Positions 46,335 through 55,924 of a DNA stretch of 64,000 nucleotides are shown piece by piece. Source of the stretch: Citrobacter amalonaticus. Lineage in GTDB: Bacteria > Pseudomonadota > Gammaproteobacteria > Enterobacterales > Enterobacteriaceae. Where the stretch lies: positions 248,087-312,086 of the forward strand of contig NZ_PQMB01000001.1 of NCBI RefSeq assembly GCF_002918555.1, given 5' to 3'. Position numbers and translations under genes: made by a program. The first letter of the stretch is position 1. The number at the start of each line of letters is the position of its first letter. The notes beneath the pieces are model-generated. The model saw only the letters and a list, made by a program, of their open reading frames with translations. It was not told the DNA's origin and did no database searches.

Positions 46335-46999
46335 TTCGGCTCTCTCTCCTGGCGGTTAAGTTGATTTTCAAAGTAGTTTTGCAGCGACGACAGCACCGTT
46401 GCCATAATCCAGTAAATCAGCGAAGCCGCCAGATACATGGTAAAGACTTCCAGCGTGCGCGAGGTGATCAGCTGCGCCTGCCGGAACAGTTCCGGTACCT
46501 GAATGGTTGCGGCCAGCGAAGTATCTTTCACCAGACTGATGAAACTGTTACTCAGCGGCGGTAACGCCACGCGAGCCGCCTGGGGCAAAATGGCGCGCCG
46601 CATTGTCTGCCACGGGGTCATCCCGATACTGGCTGCCGCTTCCCACTGGCCTTTGTCGATGGAAGAAATGGCCGCACGCAGCGTCTCTGCGGCATAGGCT
46701 GCCGTGTTCAGTGACAGACCAATCATCGCAGCCGGGATCGGATCCAGCTCGATACCAAACTGCGGCAGACCGTAATAGATCATAAACAGTTGGGCGATAA
46801 GCGGTGTGCCGCGAAAGACGGAGATATACAAACGCGCCAGCCAGCGAACCGGCAGCAGCGGCGACAGGCGCATCAGGGCGAGGATAAACCCCAGCAGCAG
46901 GCCGAAAAACATCCCGCCAATACTCAACTGAAGGGTAAATACCGCGCCTTTGAGCAAATATGGCAGAGAATCAATGACCAGTTGGATACTTTCTTGCAT
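46331..46999 (-). CDS. tcyL: L-cystine ABC transporter permease
   Basis: 222-residue inner-membrane permease (YecS) of the polar amino-acid uptake type. Several transmembrane helices and the EAA loop (EAAASIGMTPWQTMRRAILPQA), where the ATPase docks. It is 14 bases after dcyD. Confidence 0.95.
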   Translation of the reverse strand: MQESIQLVIDSLPYLLKGAVFTLQLSIGGMFFGLLLGFILALMRLSPLLPVRWLARLYISVFRGTPLIAQLFMIYYGLPQFGIELDPIPAAMIGLSLNTAAYAAETLRAAISSIDKGQWEAAASIGMTPWQTMRRAILPQAARVALPPLSNSFISLVKDTSLAATIQVPELFRQAQLITSRTLEVFTMYLAASLIYWIMATVLSSLQNYFENQLNRQEREPK

Positions 47000-47013
47000 G
47001 AGCTTATCCGTGA

Positions 47014-48099
<1,086 letters not shown>

Positions 48100-48107
48100 T
48101 CAGCGGA

Positions 48108-48908
48108 TTATTTGGTCACATCCGCCCCAAACCATTTCTCAGACAGCGCCTTCAGGGAACCATCTTTCTGCATTTCAGCAATGGCCGCATCCACCGCCTT
48201 CAGCAGATCGTCGTTGCCTTTGCGCAACGCCACGCCAGACTCCTGACGGGAGAAGGCTTCCCCCGTCACCGCCAGCGTGTCTTTGGTTTTCTTCACCAGA
48301 TCCAGCGCAGCCAGACGATCGACCAGGATCGCATCGATACGGCCTACGCGAAGATCCTGATATTTCGTCGGATCGTCATCGTAAGTGCGGATGTCCACGC
48401 CGTCTACATTCTGGCGCAACCACTCTTCATAATTGGTTCCCAGACCGACGCCCACTTTTTTGCCTTTCAGGTCTGCCGCCGTTTTAATGGTTCCTTCATT
48501 GCCTTTTTTTACCAGCGCCTGAATACCGGAAACCGTGTACGGGGTAGAGAAATCATATTTCTTCTTACGTTCGTCAGAGAGGGTGACCTGGTTGATGACC
48601 ACATCAATACGTCTGGAGTCGAGAGAAGCCAGCATACCGTCCCATTTGGTGGGCTTCAGCGTTGCCTTAACCCCCAGATGTTTTGCCAGCGCTTCGGCGA
48701 ATTCCACTTCAAAACCCGCCAGCTTGCCATCATCGCCCTGGTAGCTGAACGGAGGATACGTTCCTTCCACGCCGACCAACAGCGTGCCGCGCGCTTTAAC
48801 TTTATTTAACAGGCCTTCATCGGCAAAGGTCTTCACGCTCATTCCCGCGACAAGTGCAACAGCCATCATCCCCATCAACGCCTGACGTCCCAGAAGTGCT
48901 AATTTCAT
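48108..48908 (-). CDS. fliY: L-cystine periplasmic binding protein
   Basis: 266-residue periplasmic receptor (TcyJ) of the cystine importer. Signal peptide 1-29 (cut after KTFA), then an SBP_bac_3 fold with YPPFSYQGDDGKLAGFEVE and the ligand-contact motifs of amino-acid receptors. Despite its name it is not a flagellar part. It lies downstream of fliZ, separated by a long hairpin, and its own promoter is likely (CysB-type in E. coli). Confidence 0.95.
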   Translation of the reverse strand: MKLALLGRQALMGMMAVALVAGMSVKTFADEGLLNKVKARGTLLVGVEGTYPPFSYQGDDGKLAGFEVEFAEALAKHLGVKATLKPTKWDGMLASLDSRRIDVVINQVTLSDERKKKYDFSTPYTVSGIQALVKKGNEGTIKTAADLKGKKVGVGLGTNYEEWLRQNVDGVDIRTYDDDPTKYQDLRVGRIDAILVDRLAALDLVKKTKDTLAVTGEAFSRQESGVALRKGNDDLLKAVDAAIAEMQKDGSLKALSEKWFGADVTK

Positions 48909-49004
48909 AGTTACCCCAAAATATTGTCATTAATGATTGTATTGTAGAGGGTTAATTCGCATTCACAAACACGACTCCGTTATATCTTATACCCTAAATG
49001 ACAG

Positions 49005-49047
49005 GCGTTGCAGGACAAAACGACCACGCCGTTTTGTCCCGCAACGC
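49005..49047. other. 18-bp hairpin between fliZ and fliY
   Basis: Arms 49005-49022 and 49030-49047 pair with one A-C mismatch around a seven-base loop. It is not of REP sequence type, and no T-run follows on either strand. It lies 26 bases past the fliZ stop. It may stabilise the fliAZ mRNA end or act as a weak terminator. Confidence 0.6.
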
Positions 49048-49073
49048 GAATTAGTGAGGGTATATATTCATTT

Positions 49074-49625
49074 TTAATATATATCAGAAGTCGCCGTAAA
49101 GGAGGATTTCAGTATCAGTTCGGGATGCGTATGCGCCTTATACTGTTCGTACTTACGCAACGCAATGCGATAGTTGTTAGTGCTGGTTTCTGGTAACCAT
49201 GGAGCCAGGTTTTCATCCAGAAATCCCTCTTCCAGCAGGTCATGGGAGATCTTTTGTTTACTAAGATGGTTACCCAGACGGCGCAAACGAACAACATATT
49301 CACGCACGGTGCCGTGGCTCATTTCGGTTTGTTCGAACAGGAATTGTTTGAAGCCGACAATATCAAAGAAGTCGCACTGCTCTTTGCAGTGCAGATCGCC
49401 GCAGAAACGGCACAGCGCGACCCACTCTTTGCGCTCCTCTTGCCATTGCGCTTCATCCATCAGCGTATCCAGCCGGGAAATCGCAATCTTGTTCACAATT
49501 TTTCCCTTGCGTACTAACGTGATGCGGTCGAGCTGCTTCTGGCAATGGGCGCAATGCGTCTGGCTGTGTTTAAAATCTTTAAGGTAGCGGCTTAGTGGCC
49601 GTCTTTTAGATTGCTGCACCGTCAT
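49074..49625 (-). CDS. fliZ: Flagellar/biofilm regulator FliZ
   Basis: 183-residue DNA-binding regulator with a SAM-like, integrase-core-type fold (residues about 75-165) and a CAHCQKQ/CRFCGDLHCKEQC cysteine set. In E. coli it antagonises sigma-S promoters and curli; in Salmonella it raises FlhDC activity. It is cotranscribed with fliA, 56 bases after it. Confidence 0.94.
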   Translation of the reverse strand: MTVQQSKRRPLSRYLKDFKHSQTHCAHCQKQLDRITLVRKGKIVNKIAISRLDTLMDEAQWQEERKEWVALCRFCGDLHCKEQCDFFDIVGFKQFLFEQTEMSHGTVREYVVRLRRLGNHLSKQKISHDLLEEGFLDENLAPWLPETSTNNYRIALRKYEQYKAHTHPELILKSSFTATSDIY

Positions 49626-49681
49626 GAGAACTCCTGGTATTCAATACGTTGTGCGGCATTTTTCAGCGACGACAAAGCCGC

Positions 49682-50401
49682 CTATAGCTTACCCAGTTTA
49701 ATGCGTAACCGTTTTATGGCCTGACTGTGCAACTGGCTGACCCGCGACTCGCCCACTTCCAGCACCGCGCCAATCTCTTTGAGATTGAGCTCTTCCTGGT
49801 AGTAAAGCGTTAGCACCAGCTGTTCACGTTCGGGAAGTGCTTCAATCGCATCCATCACGCGCTGGCGTAAATTGCTCTCAAGAAGCTGTTGCAGCGGGTT
49901 TTCCTGCTGATTTTCGTCCGTCACCAGCTCGATACTATCGCCATGCTCTTCCCGCCACTCGTCGTACGAAAAGAGCTGGCTGTTATTGGTATCGAGCAAC
50001 ATCTGACGATACTCTTCAACAGGGATAGCCAGACGTTCCGCCACTTCAGTTTCCGTTGCGTTACGCCCTAACTCCTGCTCCAGTTGTCCCATCGCCTGCG
50101 CCACTTCGCGGGCATTTCGCCGGACGCTACGCGGAACCCAGTCCCGGCTGCGTAGTTCATCCAGCATCGCCCCACGAATACGCTGCACTGCGTAAGTCGT
50201 AAATGCCGTTCCTTGCAGAGCGTCATATCGGTCGACTGCATTCAATAACCCGATGCCGCCCGCCTGTAGCAGGTCGTCCAGTTCTACGCTCGCAGGCAAG
50301 CGCACCTGCAGGCGCAATGCTTCGTGACGCACCAGCGGTACATAACGCTGCCACAGCGAGTGTTTATCCATTACACCTTCAGCGGTATACAGTGAATTCA
50401 C
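49682..50401 (-). CDS. fliA: Flagellar sigma factor sigma-28
   Basis: 239-residue RNA-polymerase sigma factor for late flagellar genes, almost identical to E. coli FliA. Region 2 (ELDDLLQAGGIGLLNAVDRY), region 3 and region 4 (LNLKEIGAVLEVGESRVSQLH) are intact. It begins with GTG at 50401. A sigma-28 promoter is visible 26 bases upstream, giving autoregulation; FlhDC input is expected from family knowledge. Confidence 0.97.
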   Translation of the reverse strand: MNSLYTAEGVMDKHSLWQRYVPLVRHEALRLQVRLPASVELDDLLQAGGIGLLNAVDRYDALQGTAFTTYAVQRIRGAMLDELRSRDWVPRSVRRNAREVAQAMGQLEQELGRNATETEVAERLAIPVEEYRQMLLDTNNSQLFSYDEWREEHGDSIELVTDENQQENPLQQLLESNLRQRVMDAIEALPEREQLVLTLYYQEELNLKEIGAVLEVGESRVSQLHSQAIKRLRIKLGKL

Positions 50402-50426
50402 GATAAACAGCCCTGCGTTAAATGAG

Positions 50427-50453
50427 TTATCGGCATGATTATCCGTTTCTGGA
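50427..50453 (-). promoter_or_regulatory. Sigma-28 promoter of fliA
   Basis: On the minus strand: TCCAGAAA, 11 bases, GCCGATAA. The -10 element is a perfect match and the -35 is weak. The arrangement matches the E. coli fliA class 3 promoter. Confidence 0.75.
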
Positions 50454-50566
50454 GGGCGTTCTATCGGAGGAATAAGGCTATAAAAGAAGGGTTATTTTAC
50501 TTATGTAGCCAGACACACTTTTCTAATGAAAAAAAAGGACGATAGAGATCAGAGAGATAGCAGGCA

Positions 50567-50588
50567 GGGAGGCACTTCTGTGCCTCCC
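50567..50588 (-). terminator. Hairpin after fliB
   Basis: Perfect 9-bp stem GGGAGGCAC/GTGCCTCCC with a TTCT loop, starting nine bases past the fliB stop. No thymine tract on the minus strand, so termination efficiency is doubtful. Confidence 0.6.
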
Positions 50589-50596
50589 ATACAAAA

Positions 50597-51802
50597 TTAT
50601 GATAATAAATGAATCATCGACAGATCGTCCCCTGATCTTACCGTCTCGATATACTGGTGGAAATGCGCGGCCACTTCGCGGTTGTGCTGACTGCGGGAAT
50701 GGAAGCTGTAAACAATGTTTGTCACATCATCCCACTCCAGACGTCCGCGCTCGCGGGCGCTGGCGGCGATGAGCAATTTAATAAAGGCGTATTCCGCCAC
50801 AATCATATACAGAGCGCGTAATGGCTCAACCTCTGGCTGGTTGGGGAAGTTATTTTCCCAGATCTTATAGAGGATAAAATTTCGCAGAGCATAGGCACTG
50901 TGCTGCCGATCTTCCTGTAGCAGTTTTTCCAGCCGCCTTTCCGTTTCGCTGACGCGTTGCTCCATCGCAACGCCCTCTTCTGCCGTGAGCGTACGCAATA
51001 AGCACTGGATGTATTGATCCAGGATGACGCTACCGCGGCTGAGCGGCAGGGAACGGAAGTAATTCTGCATCTGCAGGACCAGCGAGACTTTGACTTTACC
51101 GTCGGTGTTAATTCCGCGAAGTTCCTGCGCCAGCTCGCCGGACCGGAGCTGTTCAACCAGCGTGACATACACCTGCTCAAGTTCGGCGAGGGCGTCATCA
51201 TCGATTCGGGTGAACTTCTGCGTCACCATCATAAATTTGATCAGCGCGTAGAGCGCAGCCTCCGGGTGAACTCCGGCGTGGTTAATGATGCTCAGACAAA
51301 ACAGATTCAGCAGTTTCTGCTCGGGCTGAAATACCGGTGCGGTATTGAACTGGGGTTGAATCACCGTTTTATCATTAATGACCATAGCATCGGGATCGTT
51401 CAGGATCCGCGAGGTCACTTCCGGACAGGCGAGACTGAGGGTATTTCTGACTTCATGTTTATAGATATGCTGAGCGCGTGGAAAAACCGAGCAGGTCCGG
51501 CTCAGCGCTTTTGCCCCCAGCGTTTTTTGTACCAGACATAAACGCTCCTCATCCAGATAAGGACAATTTCCCAACGTTGACGGCAGTTTTATCTCGCCCC
51601 AGTGATTCACATTTTTTTTAAGCAGGATGATATTTTCTTTGGCGATTTTACGAATCGTCTCGTTTTTACTGGATACGTATTTATTGGCCGTCGCCTTATC
51701 CAGCGTAATTTTCCAGCCCTTACAGCAGTGGTCCCGACATGAGGAACCACTACAGGAAAAGGTGGTGACAAAGTGGGGTTCGGTGACGGTAATTTCTTTC
51801 AT
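50597..51802 (-). CDS. fliB: Flagellin lysine-N-methylase
   Basis: 401-residue enzyme that methylates lysines of flagellin, known from Salmonella. The N-terminal cysteine cluster C17, C22, C26, C27 (CSGSSCRDHCC) with C80, C89 and C104 fits a YkgJ-type metal or iron-sulfur site, which FliB enzymes are reported to use. E. coli K-12 lacks fliB. It lies 78 bases downstream of fliC past a terminator, so it is probably expressed by read-through of the flagellin promoter or from a weak own promoter. AGGAG precedes the ATG. Confidence 0.93.
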   Translation of the reverse strand: MKEITVTEPHFVTTFSCSGSSCRDHCCKGWKITLDKATANKYVSSKNETIRKIAKENIILLKKNVNHWGEIKLPSTLGNCPYLDEERLCLVQKTLGAKALSRTCSVFPRAQHIYKHEVRNTLSLACPEVTSRILNDPDAMVINDKTVIQPQFNTAPVFQPEQKLLNLFCLSIINHAGVHPEAALYALIKFMMVTQKFTRIDDDALAELEQVYVTLVEQLRSGELAQELRGINTDGKVKVSLVLQMQNYFRSLPLSRGSVILDQYIQCLLRTLTAEEGVAMEQRVSETERRLEKLLQEDRQHSAYALRNFILYKIWENNFPNQPEVEPLRALYMIVAEYAFIKLLIAASARERGRLEWDDVTNIVYSFHSRSQHNREVAAHFHQYIETVRSGDDLSMIHLLS

Positions 51803-51820
51803 TGCACAGGCTCCTGAATT

Positions 51821-51844
51821 AAAAAAGGCAGCTTTCGCTGCCTT
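51821..51844 (-). terminator. fliC terminator
   Basis: 8-bp stem AAGGCAGC/GCTGCCTT with a tetraloop and a six-T tail on the minus strand, 37 bases past the fliC stop. In E. coli a small RNA (FliX) is cut from this 3' untranslated region; whether it exists here is unknown. Confidence 0.88.
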
Positions 51845-51880
51845 AATTGTGTACGACTTCCTGATACGTTAATCGCTTGA

Positions 51881-53401
51881 TTAACGCAGTAAAGACAGTA
51901 CGTTTTGTGGAACCTGGTTGGCCTGAGCCAGAACAGAAGTCCCCGCCTGCTGCAGGATCTGCGCGCGAGACATGTTGGACACTTCGGTCGCGTAGTCGGA
52001 ATCTTCGATACGGCTACGTGCTTCAGACAGGTTGTTTACGGTGTTGCCCAGGTTGGTGATAGCAGAGTTGAAACGGTTCTGTACCGCACCCAGATCGGAG
52101 CGCAGTGCGTCAACCTGTGCCAGAGCGGCGTCGATTTTCTGCAGCGGGTTATCGGTGGTTTTAGCCGCGGCTTCAGCCAGTTCAGGCTGGGCTTTAAAGT
52201 CATGACCCGCAGCCTTGCTCGCGTTATAGGTTTTACCATCAACAGTGATAACTTCCGTTTTACCGTCTACGCCACCCAGCTGGTTTACAGCCGTTTTAGA
52301 TGTTCCGTCTGCGGCAACATAGTTAGTCACTTTGGCTGAAATCGCACCGGTGGATTCGTTGTAATCTGCGGCATAATATTTATCACCCGCTTTCAGGGCA
52401 TAGCCACCATCAATTGTCTTACCGTTTTTGTCGGTATAAGACATCTTGACGAGTTCTGCCGCATCCGCATCCGCAGTGGCAACGCCGCCCGCTTTCAATG
52501 CATCTTTAGCAGCAGCGGAGACGGCGACAGGTGTTTCAGTTAATGCCTGAACTTCAGTTTTGGTTGTCGCGCCGGCAGGCATTGTCGTTGGAGTCGCGCC
52601 AGTAGCCAGAGAAACGGTACCATCGTTTGCCACCGTGACTTCATAATCACCGTTTTTGGCAGTATCACCACCAGTGAAGCCACCGATCGTAACAAAATAT
52701 TTATTACTATCCGCGTCAAACTTAACTGCACCACCTGTAACAGTCGCGGTCCCTGTTGTACCACCTGTCGCCGCTTTAATAGCCGCATCATCAAGACCAG
52801 TTGCGTCCAGAGCGGTACCATTGTTGGCGTACGTTTTGGTCGTTACGCCTTTACCTTCCACATCATAGGCTTTCTGCACGTTCAGTGAATCCAGACCCAG
52901 GGTCTGAGAGTTGATCTGTTTCAGATCGATATCAATGGTTTCACCGTCGTTAGCGCCAACCTGGATGGTCAGGGTATTGTCTTTCGCCAGCACTTTTACG
53001 CCGTTGAACTGAGTCTGACCGGATACACGGTCGATTTCGTTCAGACGCTGGGTAATTTCCGCCTGGATGGAGTCCAGGTCAGACTGGGAGTTGGTGCTGT
53101 TCGCGGACTGAACGGCCAGTTCACGTACACGCTGCAGGTTGTTGTTGATTTCGTTCAGCGCGCCTTCAGTGGTCTGCGCGATAGAAATACCGTCGTTGGC
53201 GTTACGGGAAGCCTGAGTCAGGCCTTTGATGTTGGAAGTGAAGCGGTTAGCAATCGCCTGACCTGCAGCATCATCTTTTGCGCTGTTGATACGCAAACCA
53301 GAAGACAGACGCTCGATGGCGGTGCCCAGTGCGGACTGAGATTTGTTCAGGTTATTCTGGGTCAACAGCGACAGGCTGTTTGTATTAATGACTTGTGCCA
53401 T
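51881..53401 (-). CDS. fliC: Flagellin
   Basis: 506-residue filament subunit exported by the flagellar type III system. Conserved D0/D1 ends (MAQVINTNSLSLLTQNNL; SRIEDSDYATEVSNMSRAQ to LLR) flank a variable middle (about 180-420) rich in Ala, Thr, Gly and Lys that forms the exposed D2/D3 domains and the H antigen. The ends are Salmonella-like. Surface lysines there are the expected FliB targets. Its own sigma-28 promoter is at 53471-53497. Confidence 0.97.
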   Translation of the reverse strand: MAQVINTNSLSLLTQNNLNKSQSALGTAIERLSSGLRINSAKDDAAGQAIANRFTSNIKGLTQASRNANDGISIAQTTEGALNEINNNLQRVRELAVQSANSTNSQSDLDSIQAEITQRLNEIDRVSGQTQFNGVKVLAKDNTLTIQVGANDGETIDIDLKQINSQTLGLDSLNVQKAYDVEGKGVTTKTYANNGTALDATGLDDAAIKAATGGTTGTATVTGGAVKFDADSNKYFVTIGGFTGGDTAKNGDYEVTVANDGTVSLATGATPTTMPAGATTKTEVQALTETPVAVSAAAKDALKAGGVATADADAAELVKMSYTDKNGKTIDGGYALKAGDKYYAADYNESTGAISAKVTNYVAADGTSKTAVNQLGGVDGKTEVITVDGKTYNASKAAGHDFKAQPELAEAAAKTTDNPLQKIDAALAQVDALRSDLGAVQNRFNSAITNLGNTVNNLSEARSRIEDSDYATEVSNMSRAQILQQAGTSVLAQANQVPQNVLSLLR

Positions 53402-53470
53402 GATCTTTTCCTTATCAATTACTACTTGATGTTATTGGGCTGTTGCCCACGGTTTCTCACCGTAACCCTT

Positions 53471-53497
53471 GTATCGGCACCTTAAATTCGAACTTTA
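53471..53497 (-). promoter_or_regulatory. Sigma-28 promoter of fliC
   Basis: Minus strand: TAAAGTTC, 11 bases, GCCGATAC. Both elements and the 11-base spacer match the flagellar class 3 consensus TAAAGTTT-N11-GCCGATAA, about 70 bases before the ATG. Confidence 0.92.
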
Positions 53498-53591
53498 GAT
53501 AATTTTTAGCTTCCGCTGACTTTTTTCTTAGCCCACGAAATAACCACTTTATTAGCCATTAATCTGCGCATTATTTTCACGAAATTATCAT

Positions 53592-53618
53592 TAAACTTTG
53601 CCATCAGATTGCCGATAA
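53592..53618 (+). promoter_or_regulatory. Sigma-28 promoter of fliDST
   Basis: TAAACTTT, 11 bases, GCCGATAA, only one base off consensus, 39 bases before the fliD ATG. It is divergent from the fliC promoter, so FliA drives filament and cap genes together. Confidence 0.92.
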
Positions 53619-53657
53619 AGCGCTTATCTACTGTTTGCAATCATAAGGAAGAAGGCC

Positions 53658-55061
53658 ATGGCTTCAATTTCATCACTGGGCGTCGGATCTAACTTACCGC
53701 TGGACACGCTGCTGGCTAACCTGACCACCTCTGAAAAAGGACGTTTAACCCCTATCACGACACAGCAGAGCGCAAACACTGCAAAGTTAACGGCCTACGG
53801 CTCGCTAAAAAGCGCGTTAGAAAAATTCCAGACCGCGAACACCGCGTTAAATAAAGCCGATCTGTTTAAAACCACGGTCGCCTCCAGTACCACCGAAGAC
53901 CTTAAAGTTAGTACAACCGCAGGGGCGGCTCCGGGGACGTATAAAATTACGGTCAATAATCTTGCCGCAGCACAATCCCTGGCAACCGATGCGACCTTCG
54001 CCACCACCAAAGAACAGCTTGGCGACACCTCGGTTTCCTCACGCACCATTAAAATTGAACAACCAGGACGCGAAAAACCGCTGGAGATTAAGCTCGATAA
54101 AGGCGACACCTCCATGGAAGCGGTTCGTGACGCGATCAACGATGCCGATAGCGGAATTTCCGCCAGTATCGTGAAAGTCTCTGAAGATAAGTATCAACTG
54201 GTACTTACCGCAGCCAGCGGCACTGACAACACGATGAAGATTTCTGTTGAGGGGGACAGCAAACTTAACGATTTACTGGCCTATGACAGCACCACCGGCA
54301 CCGGCAATATGAAGGAGCTGGTAAAAGCGGAGAACGCTGAGCTTAACGTCAACGGGATAGACATCGTTCGTCAGAGCAATACGGTGACGGATGCGCCGCA
54401 GGGTCTGACGTTAAATCTGACGAAAAAAGTGACGGATGCCACCGTGACCGTCACGAAAGATGACGCGAAAGCAACCGAAGCCATTAAAGGCTGGGTGGAC
54501 GCCTATAACTCTCTGGTTGATACCTTCAGCACTCTGACAAAATACAATGAAGTCGAGCCCGGCGAAGTATCCAGCGATAAGAACGGCGCGCTTCTCGGCG
54601 ACAGCGTGCTGCGCACCATTCAGACCGGCATTCGCGCTCAGTTTGCTAACAGCGGCAGCAACTCTTCGTTCAAAACAATGGCTGAGATTGGCATCACTCA
54701 GGACGGAACGACCGGTAAGCTGAAAATTGATGATGATAAGCTGGCTAAATCCCTGAAAGACAACACGGCATCCGTGCGCGAGTTGCTGGTCGGCGATGGC
54801 AAAGAGACCGGGATCACCACCAAAATTGCGACCGAAGTGAAAGGTTACCTGGCCGATGACGGCATTATCGATAATGCGCAAGACAATATTAACGCCACGC
54901 TGAAAAGTCTGACCAAACAATACCTGTCGGTCAGCAACAGCATTGATGAAACGGTCGCTCGTTATAAAGCCCAGTTTACCCAACTGGATACCATGATGAG
55001 CAAGCTCAATAACACCAGTTCTTATCTCAGCCAGCAATTTTCGGCGATGAGTAATTCCTGA
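53658..55061 (+). CDS. fliD: Flagellar filament cap protein
   Basis: 467-residue cap (HAP2) that folds flagellin at the filament tip as a pentamer. Conserved N-terminal segment (ASISSLGVGSNLPLDTLLANL) and a C-terminal coiled segment (RYKAQFTQLDTMMSKLNNTSSY) flank the variable leg domain. AAGGAAGAAGG precedes the ATG. First gene of fliDST. Confidence 0.96.
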   Translation: MASISSLGVGSNLPLDTLLANLTTSEKGRLTPITTQQSANTAKLTAYGSLKSALEKFQTANTALNKADLFKTTVASSTTEDLKVSTTAGAAPGTYKITVNNLAAAQSLATDATFATTKEQLGDTSVSSRTIKIEQPGREKPLEIKLDKGDTSMEAVRDAINDADSGISASIVKVSEDKYQLVLTAASGTDNTMKISVEGDSKLNDLLAYDSTTGTGNMKELVKAENAELNVNGIDIVRQSNTVTDAPQGLTLNLTKKVTDATVTVTKDDAKATEAIKGWVDAYNSLVDTFSTLTKYNEVEPGEVSSDKNGALLGDSVLRTIQTGIRAQFANSGSNSSFKTMAEIGITQDGTTGKLKIDDDKLAKSLKDNTASVRELLVGDGKETGITTKIATEVKGYLADDGIIDNAQDNINATLKSLTKQYLSVSNSIDETVARYKAQFTQLDTMMSKLNNTSSYLSQQFSAMSNS

Positions 55062-55076
55062 TAACACGAGGTAGAC

Positions 55077-55484
55077 ATGTATTCCGCGAGCGGTACTAAA
55101 GCGTATGCGCAGGTTGGCGTGGAGAGCGCCGTGATGAGTGCCAGTCCACACCAGCTGATTGAGATGTTATTTGACGGCGCAAACAGCGCCTTAGTACGCG
55201 CTCGTTTGTTTATGCAGCAGGGTGAAACCACCGCCAAAGGCGAAGCCATAAGCAAGGCGATCAACATTATCGACAACGGCCTTAAAGCCGGTCTGGATCA
55301 GGAGAAAGGCGGTGAGATAGCCGCCAATCTTTCCGATCTTTACGACTATATGGTTCGCCGCTTGTTGCAGGCTAACTTGCAAAATGACATTCAGTCGCTC
55401 GAAGAAGTTGAAGGGTTACTCAGCAACATTGCAGATGCCTGGAAACAGATCTCACCCAAAGCATCTTCCCAGGAGTCTCGTTAA
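55077..55484 (+). CDS. fliS: Flagellin export chaperone
   Basis: 135-residue helical-bundle chaperone that binds the C-terminus of FliC and stops early polymerisation. Conserved [16 protein letters not shown] start and [13 protein letters not shown] helix. It lies 15 bases after fliD and its stop overlaps the fliT start (TAATG). Confidence 0.96.
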   Translation: MYSASGTKAYAQVGVESAVMSASPHQLIEMLFDGANSALVRARLFMQQGETTAKGEAISKAINIIDNGLKAGLDQEKGGEIAANLSDLYDYMVRRLLQANLQNDIQSLEEVEGLLSNIADAWKQISPKASSQESR

Positions 55485-55855
55485 TGACCTTAGACGTGGA
55501 GTTTATCAACCGTTGGCAGCGCATCGCGCTGCTGAGTCAGTCGCTGTTAGAGCTTGCACAGCGTGGTGAGTGGGACCTACTACTGGAACAGGAAGTTACC
55601 TACTTACAAAGTATAGAAACGGTCATGGAAGCACAAACTCCACAGGGCATTACGCGAAGTGTCCAGGATCTGGTTGCTGGCTATATCAAGCAGACGCTGG
55701 ATAATGAGCAGATCCTCAAAGGCTTGCTACAACAGCGCCTCGACGAACTGAGTCATTTGATCGGCCAGTCAACCCGCCAGAAATCGCTGAATAACGCTTA
55801 CGGTCGCCTCTCCGGTATGCTTCTGGTACCTGACGCGCCAGCCGCACCACAATAA
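55484..55855 (+). CDS. fliT: FliD chaperone and FlhDC antagonist
   Basis: 123-residue helical chaperone for FliD. Free FliT also binds FlhDC and reduces class 2 transcription, tying cap export to gene control. The sequence is a short version of the family, with the C-terminal helix reduced. Start overlaps fliS by one base, showing coupling. Confidence 0.94.
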   Translation: MTLDVEFINRWQRIALLSQSLLELAQRGEWDLLLEQEVTYLQSIETVMEAQTPQGITRSVQDLVAGYIKQTLDNEQILKGLLQQRLDELSHLIGQSTRQKSLNNAYGRLSGMLLVPDAPAAPQ

Positions 55856-55878
55856 TGTCCCGCCACGTTGCAAAAAAT

Positions 55879-55924
55879 CTTCCATACTCCAGAGGTCGGC
55901 TTGTCGACTTCTGGAGCAAGGAAG
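55879..55924 (+). promoter_or_regulatory. Hairpin covering the amyA ribosome site
   Basis: CTCCAGAGGTCG-type 5' arm (55887-55898) pairs with CGACTTCTGGAG (55905-55916), with outer CTTCC/GGAAG pairing (55879-55883, 55920-55924). The GGAG in the 3' arm is the best ribosome site for the ATG at 55925, so the structure would hide it. Whether it is regulatory is inference. Confidence 0.55.

Noticed and set aside
54411-55151. 246-codon minus-strand frame opposite fliD
   Set aside because: Antisense shadow of fliD; no ribosome site or family similarity.
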